Source: an uncultured Clostridia bacterium (GTDB lineage: Bacteria; Bacillota; Clostridia; Christensenellales; Borkfalkiaceae). Taken from it: a DNA stretch of 64,000 nucleotides. The notes beneath the pieces were generated by a model, which ran no database searches, was not told where the DNA came from, and saw nothing but the letters and a program-made list of their open reading frames with translations. Positions within the stretch are counted from its first letter, which is position 1, and each line of letters begins with the position of its first letter. The DNA lies in assembly GCA_934271245.1 (NCBI GenBank), contig CAKQQY010000005.1, forward strand, positions 7,584-71,583, written 5' to 3'. Positions 17,202 through 25,410 of this stretch are shown here, piece after piece. The position numbers were made by a program, and so were the translations under genes.

Positions 17202-18870
17202 TCTTAATAGACTCCTTTAACTTGGAAAGGGCGATTTTCGTTTCGGCAGCCGTTTCGCCGAGCAGCGAAGCGATTTCCTGAACGATTCTCATCTGTTTAT
17301 CGACGACCTTATCCGCCGTTTCCATAGTCTGGCGGCTGATTTCGTCTTTCTTTTCTCTTTCCGTTTCAACGTCGGTAATATCTCTGAAGATACCGAGAAT
17401 AAGGTGATATTCTCTGTTGTAAACGGTGGTTGCTTCTATGTATCTGTCGTATTCGGCGAGATACATTTTTTTATCTTTTATTCCCCTGCCGGTATTAAGC
17501 GTGTCTTTGAATATTTTGGGGTCTATTATTCTGCCTACGGGTTCGCCTAAAATATCCGAAGCCGAACGAAGATTCATCATTTTCTGCGCGGAATTGTTAA
17601 TCTGCTGAACTTCCAACTCTTCGTTAAGCATTATAAGACCGTTAGGCGTGTTGTCCACTATAGTGTCGGAAAAACTTTCGGCTTTGTCTTTAAGGTAAGG
17701 CAAACACATGGAAATTTCCGCTTTCCCCTGATAAATGGCCACGGCTTTTTCGCGACAGGTGTTGTAACCGCAACTGCCGCAGTTAAGTTCGTCCATAACG
17801 CAGATTTTGCCCATCTGTTTTAAGATACGTTTGATTTCTTCCTCCGAAGGAATCTGTTTATCTAAAATTATGGGGTCTAATTCTTTTTTAAGTTCTTTGT
17901 GAGCGTAATCGTCCACTTCGAAATCTTCTTTGCCCGCGTATCTCGAAACGAGCGCGAAGTCGCGTACAGGCAGTCTGTGGTATTTTTCCATTACGGGGCC
18001 GCATATGCAGCCGCCCGCGCAGGAATTCATTTCGATAAAGCACTTATGAATGTTGCCGTTTTCGATGTCCTTTAACGCCGTTATGCAGTTTTCCGTGCCG
18101 TCTACGGTGATATACGTATATCCGTCGTTTTTCTCGAGCATGGAATTGATAACGCCGCCGACCGTCGGGAAAATTCTCGTACGGCTCTTTTCCGTCTTAT
18201 CGAAGTCCTTTTCCAAAACTATTTTCGCCGAATCAAGCCAGTTCGTAAGTTCTTCGAAAGTAAGAACGGCGTCCACGATGCCGGGGTATCTCTGCGCTTC
18301 GTCTTTTTTGGAAACGCAAGGTCCTATAAACACCGTTTTGGCGTCCGGGTATCTCTTTTTAATGTCTTTGCAGTGCGCCTGCATAGGCGAAACCACGTCC
18401 GCAAGATACTGCAATTCGTTCGGGAAATATTTCTGAATAAGAAGATTTACCGAGTGACAGCAAGAAGAAATGACTATATCCCTTTCTTCTTTTTCGAGCA
18501 TTCTTTCGTATTCCTGTTTAACGATGGTCGCGCCGACGGCGGTTTCTTCGACGTCGAAAAACCCTAATTGTTTCAAGGCTTTTTTCATCGCGTTGATACC
18601 TACGCCGTCATAATTTGCGATAAAGGAAGGCGCAAGCGAAACGATAACTTTATCGCCCGCCATAAGCATAACTTTAACCTTCTCCGTTTCGCTCACTATT
18701 TCTTTGGCGTTCTGCGGACAAACGACGAAGCATTGACCGCATAAAATACATTCGTCTTCTAAAATGTGGGCCTGGTTGCCCGAAAATTTAATAGATTTTA
18801 CGGGACAGTGTCTGATACATTTGTAGCAGTTTTTGCAGTTTGATTTTTTCAGCGCCAGACAAGAACTCAT
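17194..18870 (-). CDS. hydS: group C (sensory) [FeFe]-hydrogenase with PAS domain
   Basis: 558 residues. Two N-terminal ferredoxin clusters (CKNCYKCIRHCP, CILCGQCFVVCP). The H-cluster domain has L1 ISSCCHSVNLLIQKYFP, L2 FIGPCVSKKDEA and L3 EMNSCAGGCICGP. Then an Fe-S module (LNCGSCGYNTCREKA, about 395) and a PAS domain (about 420-520) ending in a short coiled coil. His replaces the usual Pro in L1 (SSCCH). Loss of canonical residues plus PAS is the mark of sensory HydS proteins, thought to read H2 or redox and signal to a partner phosphatase or kinase. RBS GAGGTG. The next gene overlaps by 8 bp. Confidence 0.88.
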   Translation of the reverse strand: MSSCLALKKSNCKNCYKCIRHCPVKSIKFSGNQAHILEDECILCGQCFVVCPQNAKEIVSETEKVKVMLMAGDKVIVSLAPSFIANYDGVGINAMKKALKQLGFFDVEETAVGATIVKQEYERMLEKEERDIVISSCCHSVNLLIQKYFPNELQYLADVVSPMQAHCKDIKKRYPDAKTVFIGPCVSKKDEAQRYPGIVDAVLTFEELTNWLDSAKIVLEKDFDKTEKSRTRIFPTVGGVINSMLEKNDGYTYITVDGTENCITALKDIENGNIHKCFIEMNSCAGGCICGPVMEKYHRLPVRDFALVSRYAGKEDFEVDDYAHKELKKELDPIILDKQIPSEEEIKRILKQMGKICVMDELNCGSCGYNTCREKAVAIYQGKAEISMCLPYLKDKAESFSDTIVDNTPNGLIMLNEELEVQQINNSAQKMMNLRSASDILGEPVGRIIDPKIFKDTLNTGRGIKDKKMYLAEYDRYIEATTVYNREYHLILGIFRDITDVETEREKKDEISRQTMETADKVVDKQMRIVQEIASLLGETAAETKIALSKLKESIKNE

Positions 18871-18922
18871 AAGTACACCTCAGGTAAAGATTTAGCACAA
18901 GATTTCTCTTGTGCTTTCGTCT

Positions 18923-19162
18923 TTATAACTTGTTTTTAATTTGTGTTTCGAAGAAAGTTTTTACCGTTTCGGGCGATACCGAGAAGAATTCGCCGTCGAC
19001 CGTTACGCAAACGCCTTCCTGGCATCTGCCCATGCAGAACGCTCCGGAGAGTTCGACCTTGTCTTCAAGTTTGTTTTCCGAAATCAGATACTGTAATTGT
19101 TCAACGACCTGTCTCGACCCTTTAATGTGGCAGGAACTGCCTATACATACCGTTACTTTCAT
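18923..19162 (-). CDS. thioredoxin-like [2Fe-2S] ferredoxin
   Basis: 79 residues. Ligand pattern CIGSSCHIKGS (C6, C11) and FCMGRCQEGVCV, the NuoE C-terminal fold as a free-standing protein. Such proteins accompany sensory and group A hydrogenases and pass electrons among them. RBS AAGGAG. It lies 12 bp after the phosphotransferase gene and 52 bp before hydS. Confidence 0.87.
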   Translation of the reverse strand: MKVTVCIGSSCHIKGSRQVVEQLQYLISENKLEDKVELSGAFCMGRCQEGVCVTVDGEFFSVSPETVKTFFETQIKNKL

Positions 19163-19174
19163 AAATATTTCTCC

Positions 19175-19924
19175 TTATTCGTATTCTACGACGTTAATCC
19201 AGGAATGTAAGAATTCGCGTTCTTTTTCGTTCCCTTTAACGAGTTGACTTGCCGCGACTATCGGCATCCATTTCTGGACGTATTTTTTGTCCGTGCCGGT
19301 CTTTTGGCAGAACAAATCGAGATATTTTTTAGCGCCGTTGATGTCGCCGTTAAGCCAGAACAATAAGTACGTTCTCGCGACGTCCGCCGAAGCGTTGCCT
19401 TGAGTAACGTGCGACCAGTCGATTATATACGCCTTGTCGTTTTCGTCTATGATAACGTTGGAAGGGTTGAAATCGCCGTGGCAGATTTTTTCGTGCTTGG
19501 GCATGGATTCCAGTCTCGTAAGCAAATCGTAACGCGTAGTCGCGTCTAAATCGCACGCCATGATTTTTCTTGCGAATTTATCTCTCTGTCTGTTTAAAAG
19601 CGGGCTTTTTTTAGACTGAATGTCGATTTGAATATCGACGATTCTGTTGAGATATTCGTCTTTTTTATCAGGATTTTCCTGCATCAGTTGCGCAACCGTT
19701 TTACCTTTGATGTATTCGGAAACGATAGCCCATTTCCCGTCGAAACTTTCAACCGATAAAATCTTCGGAACGTTGATATCCGTTCTTTCGATTCTTGCCT
19801 GATTGAGCGCCTCGTTCAATATGTCGTCTTTAGGATAATCTTTGCCGAACAACTTAATACATTTGTCGTTGTCGCGGAAAATAGTTTTATTGTTCCTTAC
19901 GGCGATAATTTTGTCAAAATTCAT
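19175..19924 (-). CDS. APH-family phosphotransferase (kinase-like), role unknown
   Basis: 249 residues from ATG 19924 (AGGGGGA ten bases upstream; the ATG at 19933 would overlap the RBS). Kinase-like catalytic residues are intact: ICHGDFNPSNVI (catalytic loop, HGDxxxxN) and YIIDWSHVTQG (IDW in place of the DFG Asp). This fold covers aminoglycoside, choline and homoserine kinases and kinase-like regulators. It sits inside a redox operon between adhE and the hydrogenase genes, so resistance is unlikely; a role opposing the SpoIIE phosphatase is possible but unproven. Confidence 0.75.
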   Translation of the reverse strand: MNFDKIIAVRNNKTIFRDNDKCIKLFGKDYPKDDILNEALNQARIERTDINVPKILSVESFDGKWAIVSEYIKGKTVAQLMQENPDKKDEYLNRIVDIQIDIQSKKSPLLNRQRDKFARKIMACDLDATTRYDLLTRLESMPKHEKICHGDFNPSNVIIDENDKAYIIDWSHVTQGNASADVARTYLLFWLNGDINGAKKYLDLFCQKTGTDKKYVQKWMPIVAASQLVKGNEKEREFLHSWINVVEYE

Positions 19925-19938
19925 CTTAACCATTCCCC

Positions 19939-22647
19939 CTATTTAATATTCTTTTTCGCTTTGCGATAAGCCTGTTTGAAATTATGAACGTCGTCGACCG
20001 TTTCTTCCGTTTCGAGAACGGGATATTCTTTTTCTACGAATTTTTTCCCGTAATACGCGTCGAGATACATCTGTTTGATTTCGCTCATCAACGGATATCT
20101 CGGGTTAGCGCCGGTGCATTGATCGTCGAACGCCTGTTCGGTCATCGCGTCGAGTCTGTCAAGGAAGTCTTTTTCATCGGGGACGTAATCTCTGATGGTG
20201 GGTTTCATACCTACTTTCGCTTTCAATTTATCGATAGCGTCGATTAAGTTGTCAAGGCTTTCCTGATCGTTTTTGCCTTTAAGACCGAGACTTTCCGCAA
20301 CCATTGCGTAACGAGCGAGCGTATGCGGATAAGCGTACTGCGGGAAGGTACCCATTTTAGCGGGAGTTTCCTGCGCGTTGAAACGCAATACTTCGTCGAT
20401 CATAAGCGCGTTTGCAAGACCGTGCGGCAAGTGGTGGAAAGCGCCGAGTTTGTGAGCCATAGAGTGGCATACGCCGAGGAACGCGTTCGCGAAAGCCATA
20501 CCCGCCATAGTAGCGGCGTTAGCCATTTTTTCTCTTGCTTCGGGGTCGTTGGGACCGTTGTCGTACGCTCTCGGCAAGTATTCGAAGATAACTTTCAAAG
20601 CCTGAATTGCAAGGCCGTCGGTATAGTCGGTCGCCATCATGGAAGCGATTGCTTCTAACGCGTGGGTAACCGCGTCGATACCCGAGCAGGAAGTAAGACC
20701 TTTCGGAGCATTCATATGGTAGTCGGCGTCGATGATAGCCATTTTAGGCATAAGTTCGTAATCCGCGAGCGGATATTTAACGCCGGTTTTTTCGTCGGTG
20801 ATAACCGCGAACGGAGTAACTTCGGAACCGGTACCGGCGGAAGTAGGAATAGCGATAAAGTAAGCCTTTTCACCCATCTTCGGGAAGGTATAGATACGTT
20901 TTCTGATATCGCAGAATCTCATAGCCATATCCATGAAGTCAACTTCGGGGTGTTCGTACATAACCCACATAATTTTACCCGCGTCCATAGCGGAACCGCC
21001 GCCGAGCGCGATAATGGTATCGGGTTTGAAGGCTCTCATCTGAGCGGTACCTTCTTTAGCGCAAGCGAGCGTGGGATCGGGCGCGACGTTGAAGAACGTT
21101 TCGTGAACGATACCCATTTCGTCCAACTTGTCGGTGATAGGTTTAGTGTAACCGTTGTTGTACAAGAAACTGTCGGTAACGATGAACGCTCTCTTCTTGC
21201 CCATAACGGTTTTTAATTCGTCAAGCGCGACGGGTAAACAACCCTTCTTTAAGTAAACTTTTTCGGGCGCTCTGAACCAAAGCATATTTTCTCTCCTTTC
21301 CGCAACGGTTTTGATATTCAATAAATGTTTAACTCCGACGTTTTCGCTGACGGAGTTGCCGCCCCACGAACCGCAACCGAGGGTGAGCGACGGAGTCAAC
21401 TTGAAGTTGTATAAGTCGCCGATACCGCCCTGAGAAGAAGGAGTGTTGACGAGAACACGGCAAGTTTTCATTCTTTCATAGAAATTGTGTAACTTTTCCT
21501 GTTCGGTGATGGTGTTAAGGTAAATAGAAGAAGTGTGACCGTAACCGCCGTCGGCGATAAGTCTTTCGGCTTTACCGAACGCGTCTTCTATATCGGTCGC
21601 TCTATACATAGCGAGAACGGGCGACAATTTTTCATGCGCGAATTCTTCGGAGAGTTCTACGCTTTCGACTTCGCCGATTAAAATCTTCGTTCCTTCGGGA
21701 ACTTTAACGCCTGCGAGCGCCGCGATTTTGAAAGCGGGCTGACCGACGATTTTCGCGTTTAACGCGCCGTTGATGATAATGGTTTTTCTGACCTTTTCGG
21801 TTTCTTCGTCGTTTAAGAAGTAGCACCCGCGAGCGGCGAATTCCGCTTTAACGGCGTCGTAAATTTTATCGAGAACGATAACCGATTGCTCGGAAGCGCA
21901 AATCATACCGTTGTCGAACGTTTTACTGTGAATAATGGAGTTGACCGCAAGGATAATGTCCGCGGTGTCGTCGATGATTGCGGGAGTGTTGCCCGCGCCG
22001 ACGCCGAGAGCGGGTTTACCGGAAGAGTAAGCGCTCTTAACCATGCCGGGACCGCCGGTAGCGAGAATAATATCCGCTTCTTTCATTAAAAGGTTGGTCA
22101 TCTCTAACGAAGGAACGTCTATCCAGCCGATGATGTTTTCGGGCGCGCCCGCTTTAACCGCCGCTTCGAGTACGACTTTCGCCGCCGCGATGGTGGATTT
22201 TTTCGCTCTGGGGTGCGGGCTTATGATAATGCCGTTTCTCGTTTTGAGCGAGATAAGCGTTTTAAAAATCGCCGTGGAAGTGGGGTTCGTGGTCGGTATA
22301 ACCGCCGCAACGAGACCTATAGGTTCCGCGACCTTTTTAATTCCGTATTCTTTGTCTTCTTCTAAAACGCCGCAGGTTTTAGTGTGTCTGTAAGCGTTGT
22401 AGATATATTCCGAAGCGAAGTGATTTTTAATGACTTTGTCTTCAACGATGCCCATGCCCGTTTCTTCCACAGCCATTTTCGCGAGCGGAATACGCATTTG
22501 GTTTGCAGCGGTAGCCGCCGCGAAGAAAATTTTGTCTACTTGTTCCTGAGTATAAGTAGCGAACTTTCTTTCGGCTTCTTTAACCTGCGCGATTTTTGCT
22601 TCGAGCGTTTCAACGCTGTCCACGATACCGTATTCTTTGTTTTCCAT
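19939..22647 (-). CDS. adhE: bifunctional aldehyde-alcohol dehydrogenase
   Basis: 902 residues, full length for AdhE. The N-terminal CoA-acylating aldehyde dehydrogenase has the catalytic Cys in MICASEQS and a Rossmann linker. The C-terminal Fe-dependent alcohol dehydrogenase has GGGSAMDAGK, PTSAGTGSEVTPF and the metal-binding histidines in HALEA, CHSMAHKLGAFHHLPHG. It converts acetyl-CoA to acetaldehyde and ethanol with two NADH, and forms spirosomes in other bacteria. RBS AAGGAG. It lies 15 bp downstream of rex, so it is probably directly auto-controlled with it. Confidence 0.95.
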   Translation of the reverse strand: MENKEYGIVDSVETLEAKIAQVKEAERKFATYTQEQVDKIFFAAATAANQMRIPLAKMAVEETGMGIVEDKVIKNHFASEYIYNAYRHTKTCGVLEEDKEYGIKKVAEPIGLVAAVIPTTNPTSTAIFKTLISLKTRNGIIISPHPRAKKSTIAAAKVVLEAAVKAGAPENIIGWIDVPSLEMTNLLMKEADIILATGGPGMVKSAYSSGKPALGVGAGNTPAIIDDTADIILAVNSIIHSKTFDNGMICASEQSVIVLDKIYDAVKAEFAARGCYFLNDEETEKVRKTIIINGALNAKIVGQPAFKIAALAGVKVPEGTKILIGEVESVELSEEFAHEKLSPVLAMYRATDIEDAFGKAERLIADGGYGHTSSIYLNTITEQEKLHNFYERMKTCRVLVNTPSSQGGIGDLYNFKLTPSLTLGCGSWGGNSVSENVGVKHLLNIKTVAERRENMLWFRAPEKVYLKKGCLPVALDELKTVMGKKRAFIVTDSFLYNNGYTKPITDKLDEMGIVHETFFNVAPDPTLACAKEGTAQMRAFKPDTIIALGGGSAMDAGKIMWVMYEHPEVDFMDMAMRFCDIRKRIYTFPKMGEKAYFIAIPTSAGTGSEVTPFAVITDEKTGVKYPLADYELMPKMAIIDADYHMNAPKGLTSCSGIDAVTHALEAIASMMATDYTDGLAIQALKVIFEYLPRAYDNGPNDPEAREKMANAATMAGMAFANAFLGVCHSMAHKLGAFHHLPHGLANALMIDEVLRFNAQETPAKMGTFPQYAYPHTLARYAMVAESLGLKGKNDQESLDNLIDAIDKLKAKVGMKPTIRDYVPDEKDFLDRLDAMTEQAFDDQCTGANPRYPLMSEIKQMYLDAYYGKKFVEKEYPVLETEETVDDVHNFKQAYRKAKKNIK

Positions 22648-22662
22648 TCAGGTAAATCTCCT

Positions 22663-23271
22663 TCATCTTGTTTTTAAATTCAGATATGCAAGGGAGAGCG
22701 CTAAATCTTCCTGCATAACGTTTATGTCGTCATTAGTTTTAAGAATGGTCGGGGCGAAATTCCATATCGCTTTTACCCCGCCGCTTATAAGCGAATCGCA
22801 AACCGCCTGAGCGTCGGCTTTCGGAACGGCGATAATGCCTATCGTCACCTTGTTGCTTTCGCAATAGTTTTGTAAATCCGCCACGTCGGAAATTATAATA
22901 TCGTTTTCCGACCGCCCGATTTTGTTCGGGTCGTTGTCGAACGCCGCCGATATTTTCAACCCGAATTTGTTAAACCCGCCGTAGTTCAATATGGCTTCGC
23001 CTATCTTACCTACGCCGACTAAAACGATTCCGGAATTGACGTCTTTAATCGCTTTTTCTATATCTTCGATAAGTTCGGCGGTTTTGTACCCGATTTTAGG
23101 TTTGCCCTTATTACACACGGAACTCAGATCTTTTTTAACCTGAACCGAACCGAAAGATAAAGCGTCTGCGATAGCGGACGTGGAAATGGTTTCCCTTTTA
23201 TCTTTTATTCCGTAAAGAAATTCGAGATACGCAGGGAGCCTTCCCAATGTGGATTTTTTTATTTCACACAT
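22663..23271 (-). CDS. rex: redox-sensing transcriptional repressor Rex
   Basis: 202 residues from ATG 23271 (AAAGGGGAAA upstream; an earlier in-frame start would include promoter DNA). An N-terminal winged helix (STLGRLPAYLEFL ... SVQVKKDLS) and a Rossmann domain with VGVGKIGEAIL near 85-95. Rex dimers bind DNA when NADH/NAD+ is low and release it when NADH rises. It heads the operon that contains adhE and the hydrogenase genes. No canonical TTGTTAA-n4-TTAACAA palindrome is seen immediately upstream; three 15-bp tandem repeats are present there instead. Confidence 0.92.
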   Translation of the reverse strand: MCEIKKSTLGRLPAYLEFLYGIKDKRETISTSAIADALSFGSVQVKKDLSSVCNKGKPKIGYKTAELIEDIEKAIKDVNSGIVLVGVGKIGEAILNYGGFNKFGLKISAAFDNDPNKIGRSENDIIISDVADLQNYCESNKVTIGIIAVPKADAQAVCDSLISGGVKAIWNFAPTILKTNDDINVMQEDLALSLAYLNLKTR

Positions 23272-23295
23272 ATTATTTCCCCTTTCTTTGGTTAC

Positions 23296-23301
23296 ATTAT
23301 A
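23296..23301 (-). promoter_or_regulatory. rex -10 box (TATAAT)
   Basis: TATAAT on the minus strand 25 bp before the rex ATG. No good -35 at 17 nt, suggesting an activator or control through the adjacent repeats. Confidence 0.45.
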
Positions 23302-23337
23302 CAACGGCAATTTAAATTTAGGAATTGCTTATTTTGC

Positions 23338-23394
23338 ATATAGATATATCAAATATAGATATACCCCTTATCGATATACCCCTAACCCAAAGAG
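23338..23394 (-). repeat. three 15-bp tandem repeats upstream of rex
   Basis: Minus strand units AGGGGTATATCGATA, AGGGGTATATCTATA and TTTGATATATCTATA run end to end just upstream of the rex -10 region. Spacing by 1.5 helical turns per unit suggests a regulator-binding array or a simple tandem expansion. Confidence 0.6.
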
Positions 23395-23579
23395 AATTCA
23401 ATTGTCCGCTTCGCATAATACCACCCAAAACGCTACGGCACACTTGCCCCACCCCGCCGCGGAGCGAATTATTACGAAGAAAAATCGGAAAAATCCGCTC
23501 GGTTTGTCGAATTTTGGTGAAAATAAAGCGGATTATAAAATTATAACGCAAAATACGCGCCTATAAAGTCAAAATTTTC

Positions 23580-23608
23580 TTGTAAAAACTTTTCCTTTGT
23601 GTTACAAT
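23580..23608 (+). promoter_or_regulatory. promoter of the rex-divergent RNA
   Basis: TTGTAA (23580-23585), 17-nt spacer, TACAAT (23603-23608). The predicted start around 23615 is the first base of the RNA's closing stem. Confidence 0.75.
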
Positions 23609-23614
23609 AAGATA

Positions 23615-23806
23615 GCCAAACAACCTTAATATTTCAACATAAAAAGTAACCCTTAAGTATATTTTGTCTTTTTTAGGACATACACTCAAAGTCATATTTG
23701 TAAAAAATGCGGCTTTTTCTGAGTGTATGTGAATATATCAGGTTGTTTGGCGACAAATCGAAGTCCGCATTTTTACGCGTCGGCTTCGGTCGACGCGCTT
23801 TTTATT
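23615..23806 (+). ncRNA. structured non-coding RNA of about 190 nt, divergent from rex
   Basis: No coding frame. A 12-bp closing stem (23615-23626 with 23740-23751) surrounds an 11-bp hairpin (23678-23688 with 23720-23730). The loop of that hairpin (23701-23712) is complementary to 23765-23775 outside the closing stem, which would make a pseudoknot. An intrinsic terminator with a UUCG loop closes the unit. A CCCUU patch sits in an unpaired stretch (23650-23654). Possible classes: a 6S-like RNA by length, or a redox sRNA by position. I cannot assign a family. Confidence 0.7.
23776..23806 (+). terminator. terminator of the rex-divergent RNA
   Basis: 9-bp stem (23776-23784 with 23789-23797) capped by a UUCG tetraloop, then CTTTTTATTTTAT. 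Confidence 0.88.
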
Positions 23807-23810
23807 TTAT

Positions 23811-24200
23811 GGGGACCGTAGCGCCCCCGTAAAGTAACACGCAAAGCAAAAACTTTTACCCTTCTCATATAAATTTTTTTCACCTGCAAAGCGCGTCGGC
23901 AAATTTTGTTAAACCGTGGGGGCGCGGTAAATTCTTTTTACCCGTCCGCCGCTTAAATCTAGGGGGTTTGTTTTTACGCAGACCTTGGTCGTCGCCGAAC
24001 AATTTACGCCGAAACCACGTAAAAAGCCGCTCGTTTTATTCGAGCGGCTTAACCTTTTAAACCATTATATATATGCGCATTTATACGCGCCTTTCTTCTA
24101 TACCGCCGATAAAACGATATATATGTACATTTATATATATTGTTTTACCCCGTCACACCGAAACGCAAAGTCAAAGACCCCGAAAGAAAATCGGTTTGCC
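23811..24200. other. non-coding interval with long-range stem and hairpins
   Basis: Holds an 11-bp long-range inverted repeat (ACC..GCGCCCCC at 23815-23828 with GGGGGCGCGGT at 23918-23928), a terminator-like hairpin at 24024-24050 (AAGCCGCTCG stem), and an AT-rich 14-bp hairpin at 24111-24146. The last could end the nucleoside hydrolase transcript. No gene seen. Confidence 0.5.
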
Positions 24201-25124
24201 CTATTTTTTCCCGACTAATTCGGCGTAAAGAGAATCGAGCATATCGGCGACGGTTTTTTCGTCGTACTTAGAAAAGGCGTAACTATGGTTGCCTTTGCCG
24301 GGGATAAAATCGGTCTTGCCGTCGTCCGCAACGGTAATCGTTCCGTTTTCGGAAACTTCGGCAATATCCAACCCCGAAGCGAGCGCGACGGTGATAGGAT
24401 CCCAACTCTGCCTTAAAAAGCAGCCGGGGAATTCTTTATAGTTGATTTTATAAAAATGCCTTATGGCAAACCCTGCCAGAGAATTTTCGGGAAGGGTCGC
24501 GCCGATTAAAACCTTGCCGCCCACTTCGAACGGAACGAGCGTTACGGGAACGCGTACCTTATTTATAAAGTTCTGCGCCGCCTTGATATCCTGAATAACG
24601 TTCCATTCGGGAACGTAAGTAAATTTGCCGTCATAAAGTTCGGGGTGAAGATAAGAAAAATTCCCCGCCATACAGTAAAAGCGTTCTACCTTTTCGGAAA
24701 TCAGATCGCTACCATTTAGAGGCGAAATATCGTCTCCGTCGCTGTCGATAAGTCGGGAAATCGCCGAAAGCGGGCCTATGCAGGCAAACGTAACCTTTTC
24801 TTCCGCCGCGGCGAGTTTTCTGCGCAAAAATCTGACCGTATCTTCCTTGCCGTTTACCCCGTTATACTTTTCGGCGACAGCCGTAGCGTAAACGTTGGCG
24901 TTATCGCAAGATATTTTTTCCGAGTGAAAAACGGGAATATCCGTTTTGAATCCGTAATAATCGCATACGGCGGAAGCGCACGCGCTCGCGTTTTCCCTTG
25001 CCGTGCCGACAGAAACGCCGTATAACTCTATAACGCCTTTATCGTGTAAAGCAATCCCCGTCATCAGGGCGAGAACGTCGTCAAAATCCACGCCGATGTC
25101 TGTATCGATAATAATTTTTTTCAT
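24201..25124 (-). CDS. nucleoside hydrolase (IunH-like)
   Basis: 307 residues with the family calcium-binding cluster DTDIGVDFDD at 7-16. A later VTLVPFEVGGKVL region corresponds to the VPLDVT metal-site segment, and QSWDPITVALA matches the terminal Asp-Pro motif. It hydrolyses N-glycosidic bonds of nucleosides to ribose and base. The 'VPLDVT' motif reads VPFEVG, and the terminal HDPxA motif has Trp in place of His, so substrate preference may differ from IunH/RihA. Monocistronic, RBS GGAG. Confidence 0.82.
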   Translation of the reverse strand: MKKIIIDTDIGVDFDDVLALMTGIALHDKGVIELYGVSVGTARENASACASAVCDYYGFKTDIPVFHSEKISCDNANVYATAVAEKYNGVNGKEDTVRFLRRKLAAAEEKVTFACIGPLSAISRLIDSDGDDISPLNGSDLISEKVERFYCMAGNFSYLHPELYDGKFTYVPEWNVIQDIKAAQNFINKVRVPVTLVPFEVGGKVLIGATLPENSLAGFAIRHFYKINYKEFPGCFLRQSWDPITVALASGLDIAEVSENGTITVADDGKTDFIPGKGNHSYAFSKYDEKTVADMLDSLYAELVGKK

Positions 25125-25280
25125 ATAGCATACTCCGTAGTCCGAACTAAAATTCGAATAAAATTTGCGCCGAAATTTAAAAGGTAAAAATAAAAACGTT
25201 CGCCGACGATTATACGCGCAACGAAAAGGGCGCGCAAAAACCGCAAGCGAACGCAGTTTAAGTTTTGTTAAAAGTTCCGA

Positions 25281-25409
25281 TTAAACGAAATCGCTGTTGT
25301 TGAACACGTTATCGTTGGGATTGTCGTAAAAAGCGCTGCTTTGCAGACAATCGACGGATTCGTCCATCTTAACCACCGTAATTTCGGGCGCCGTAAATTG
25401 TTTTTTCAT
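25281..25409 (-). CDS. 42-residue peptide coupled to secreted protein gene
   Basis: Starts with ATG one base after the TAA of the secreted protein gene (TAATATG), so translation is coupled. Basic N-terminus, then FTAPEITVVKMDESVD and an Asn/Asp/Ser-rich end with one Cys. No signal peptide. The MKKxFxxPEIxVVxM opening resembles many short uncharacterised peptides encoded beside surface proteins or maturases in gut Clostridia and Bacteroidetes. No maturase is nearby. Function unknown. Confidence 0.6.
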   Translation of the reverse strand: MKKQFTAPEITVVKMDESVDCLQSSAFYDNPNDNVFNNSDFV

Positions 25410-25410
25410 A

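Noticed and set aside
19175..19924. Aminoglycoside resistance gene
   Set aside because: Only the general APH kinase fold is present, and the gene is embedded in a redox operon.
20662..21216. Plus-strand frame inside adhE
   Set aside because: Shadow of a full-length, well-conserved adhE; no RBS or promoter.
23615..23751. MITE bounded by the 12-bp terminal inverted repeat
   Set aside because: No clear target-site duplication, and the promoter and terminator fit an RNA gene better; not fully excluded.
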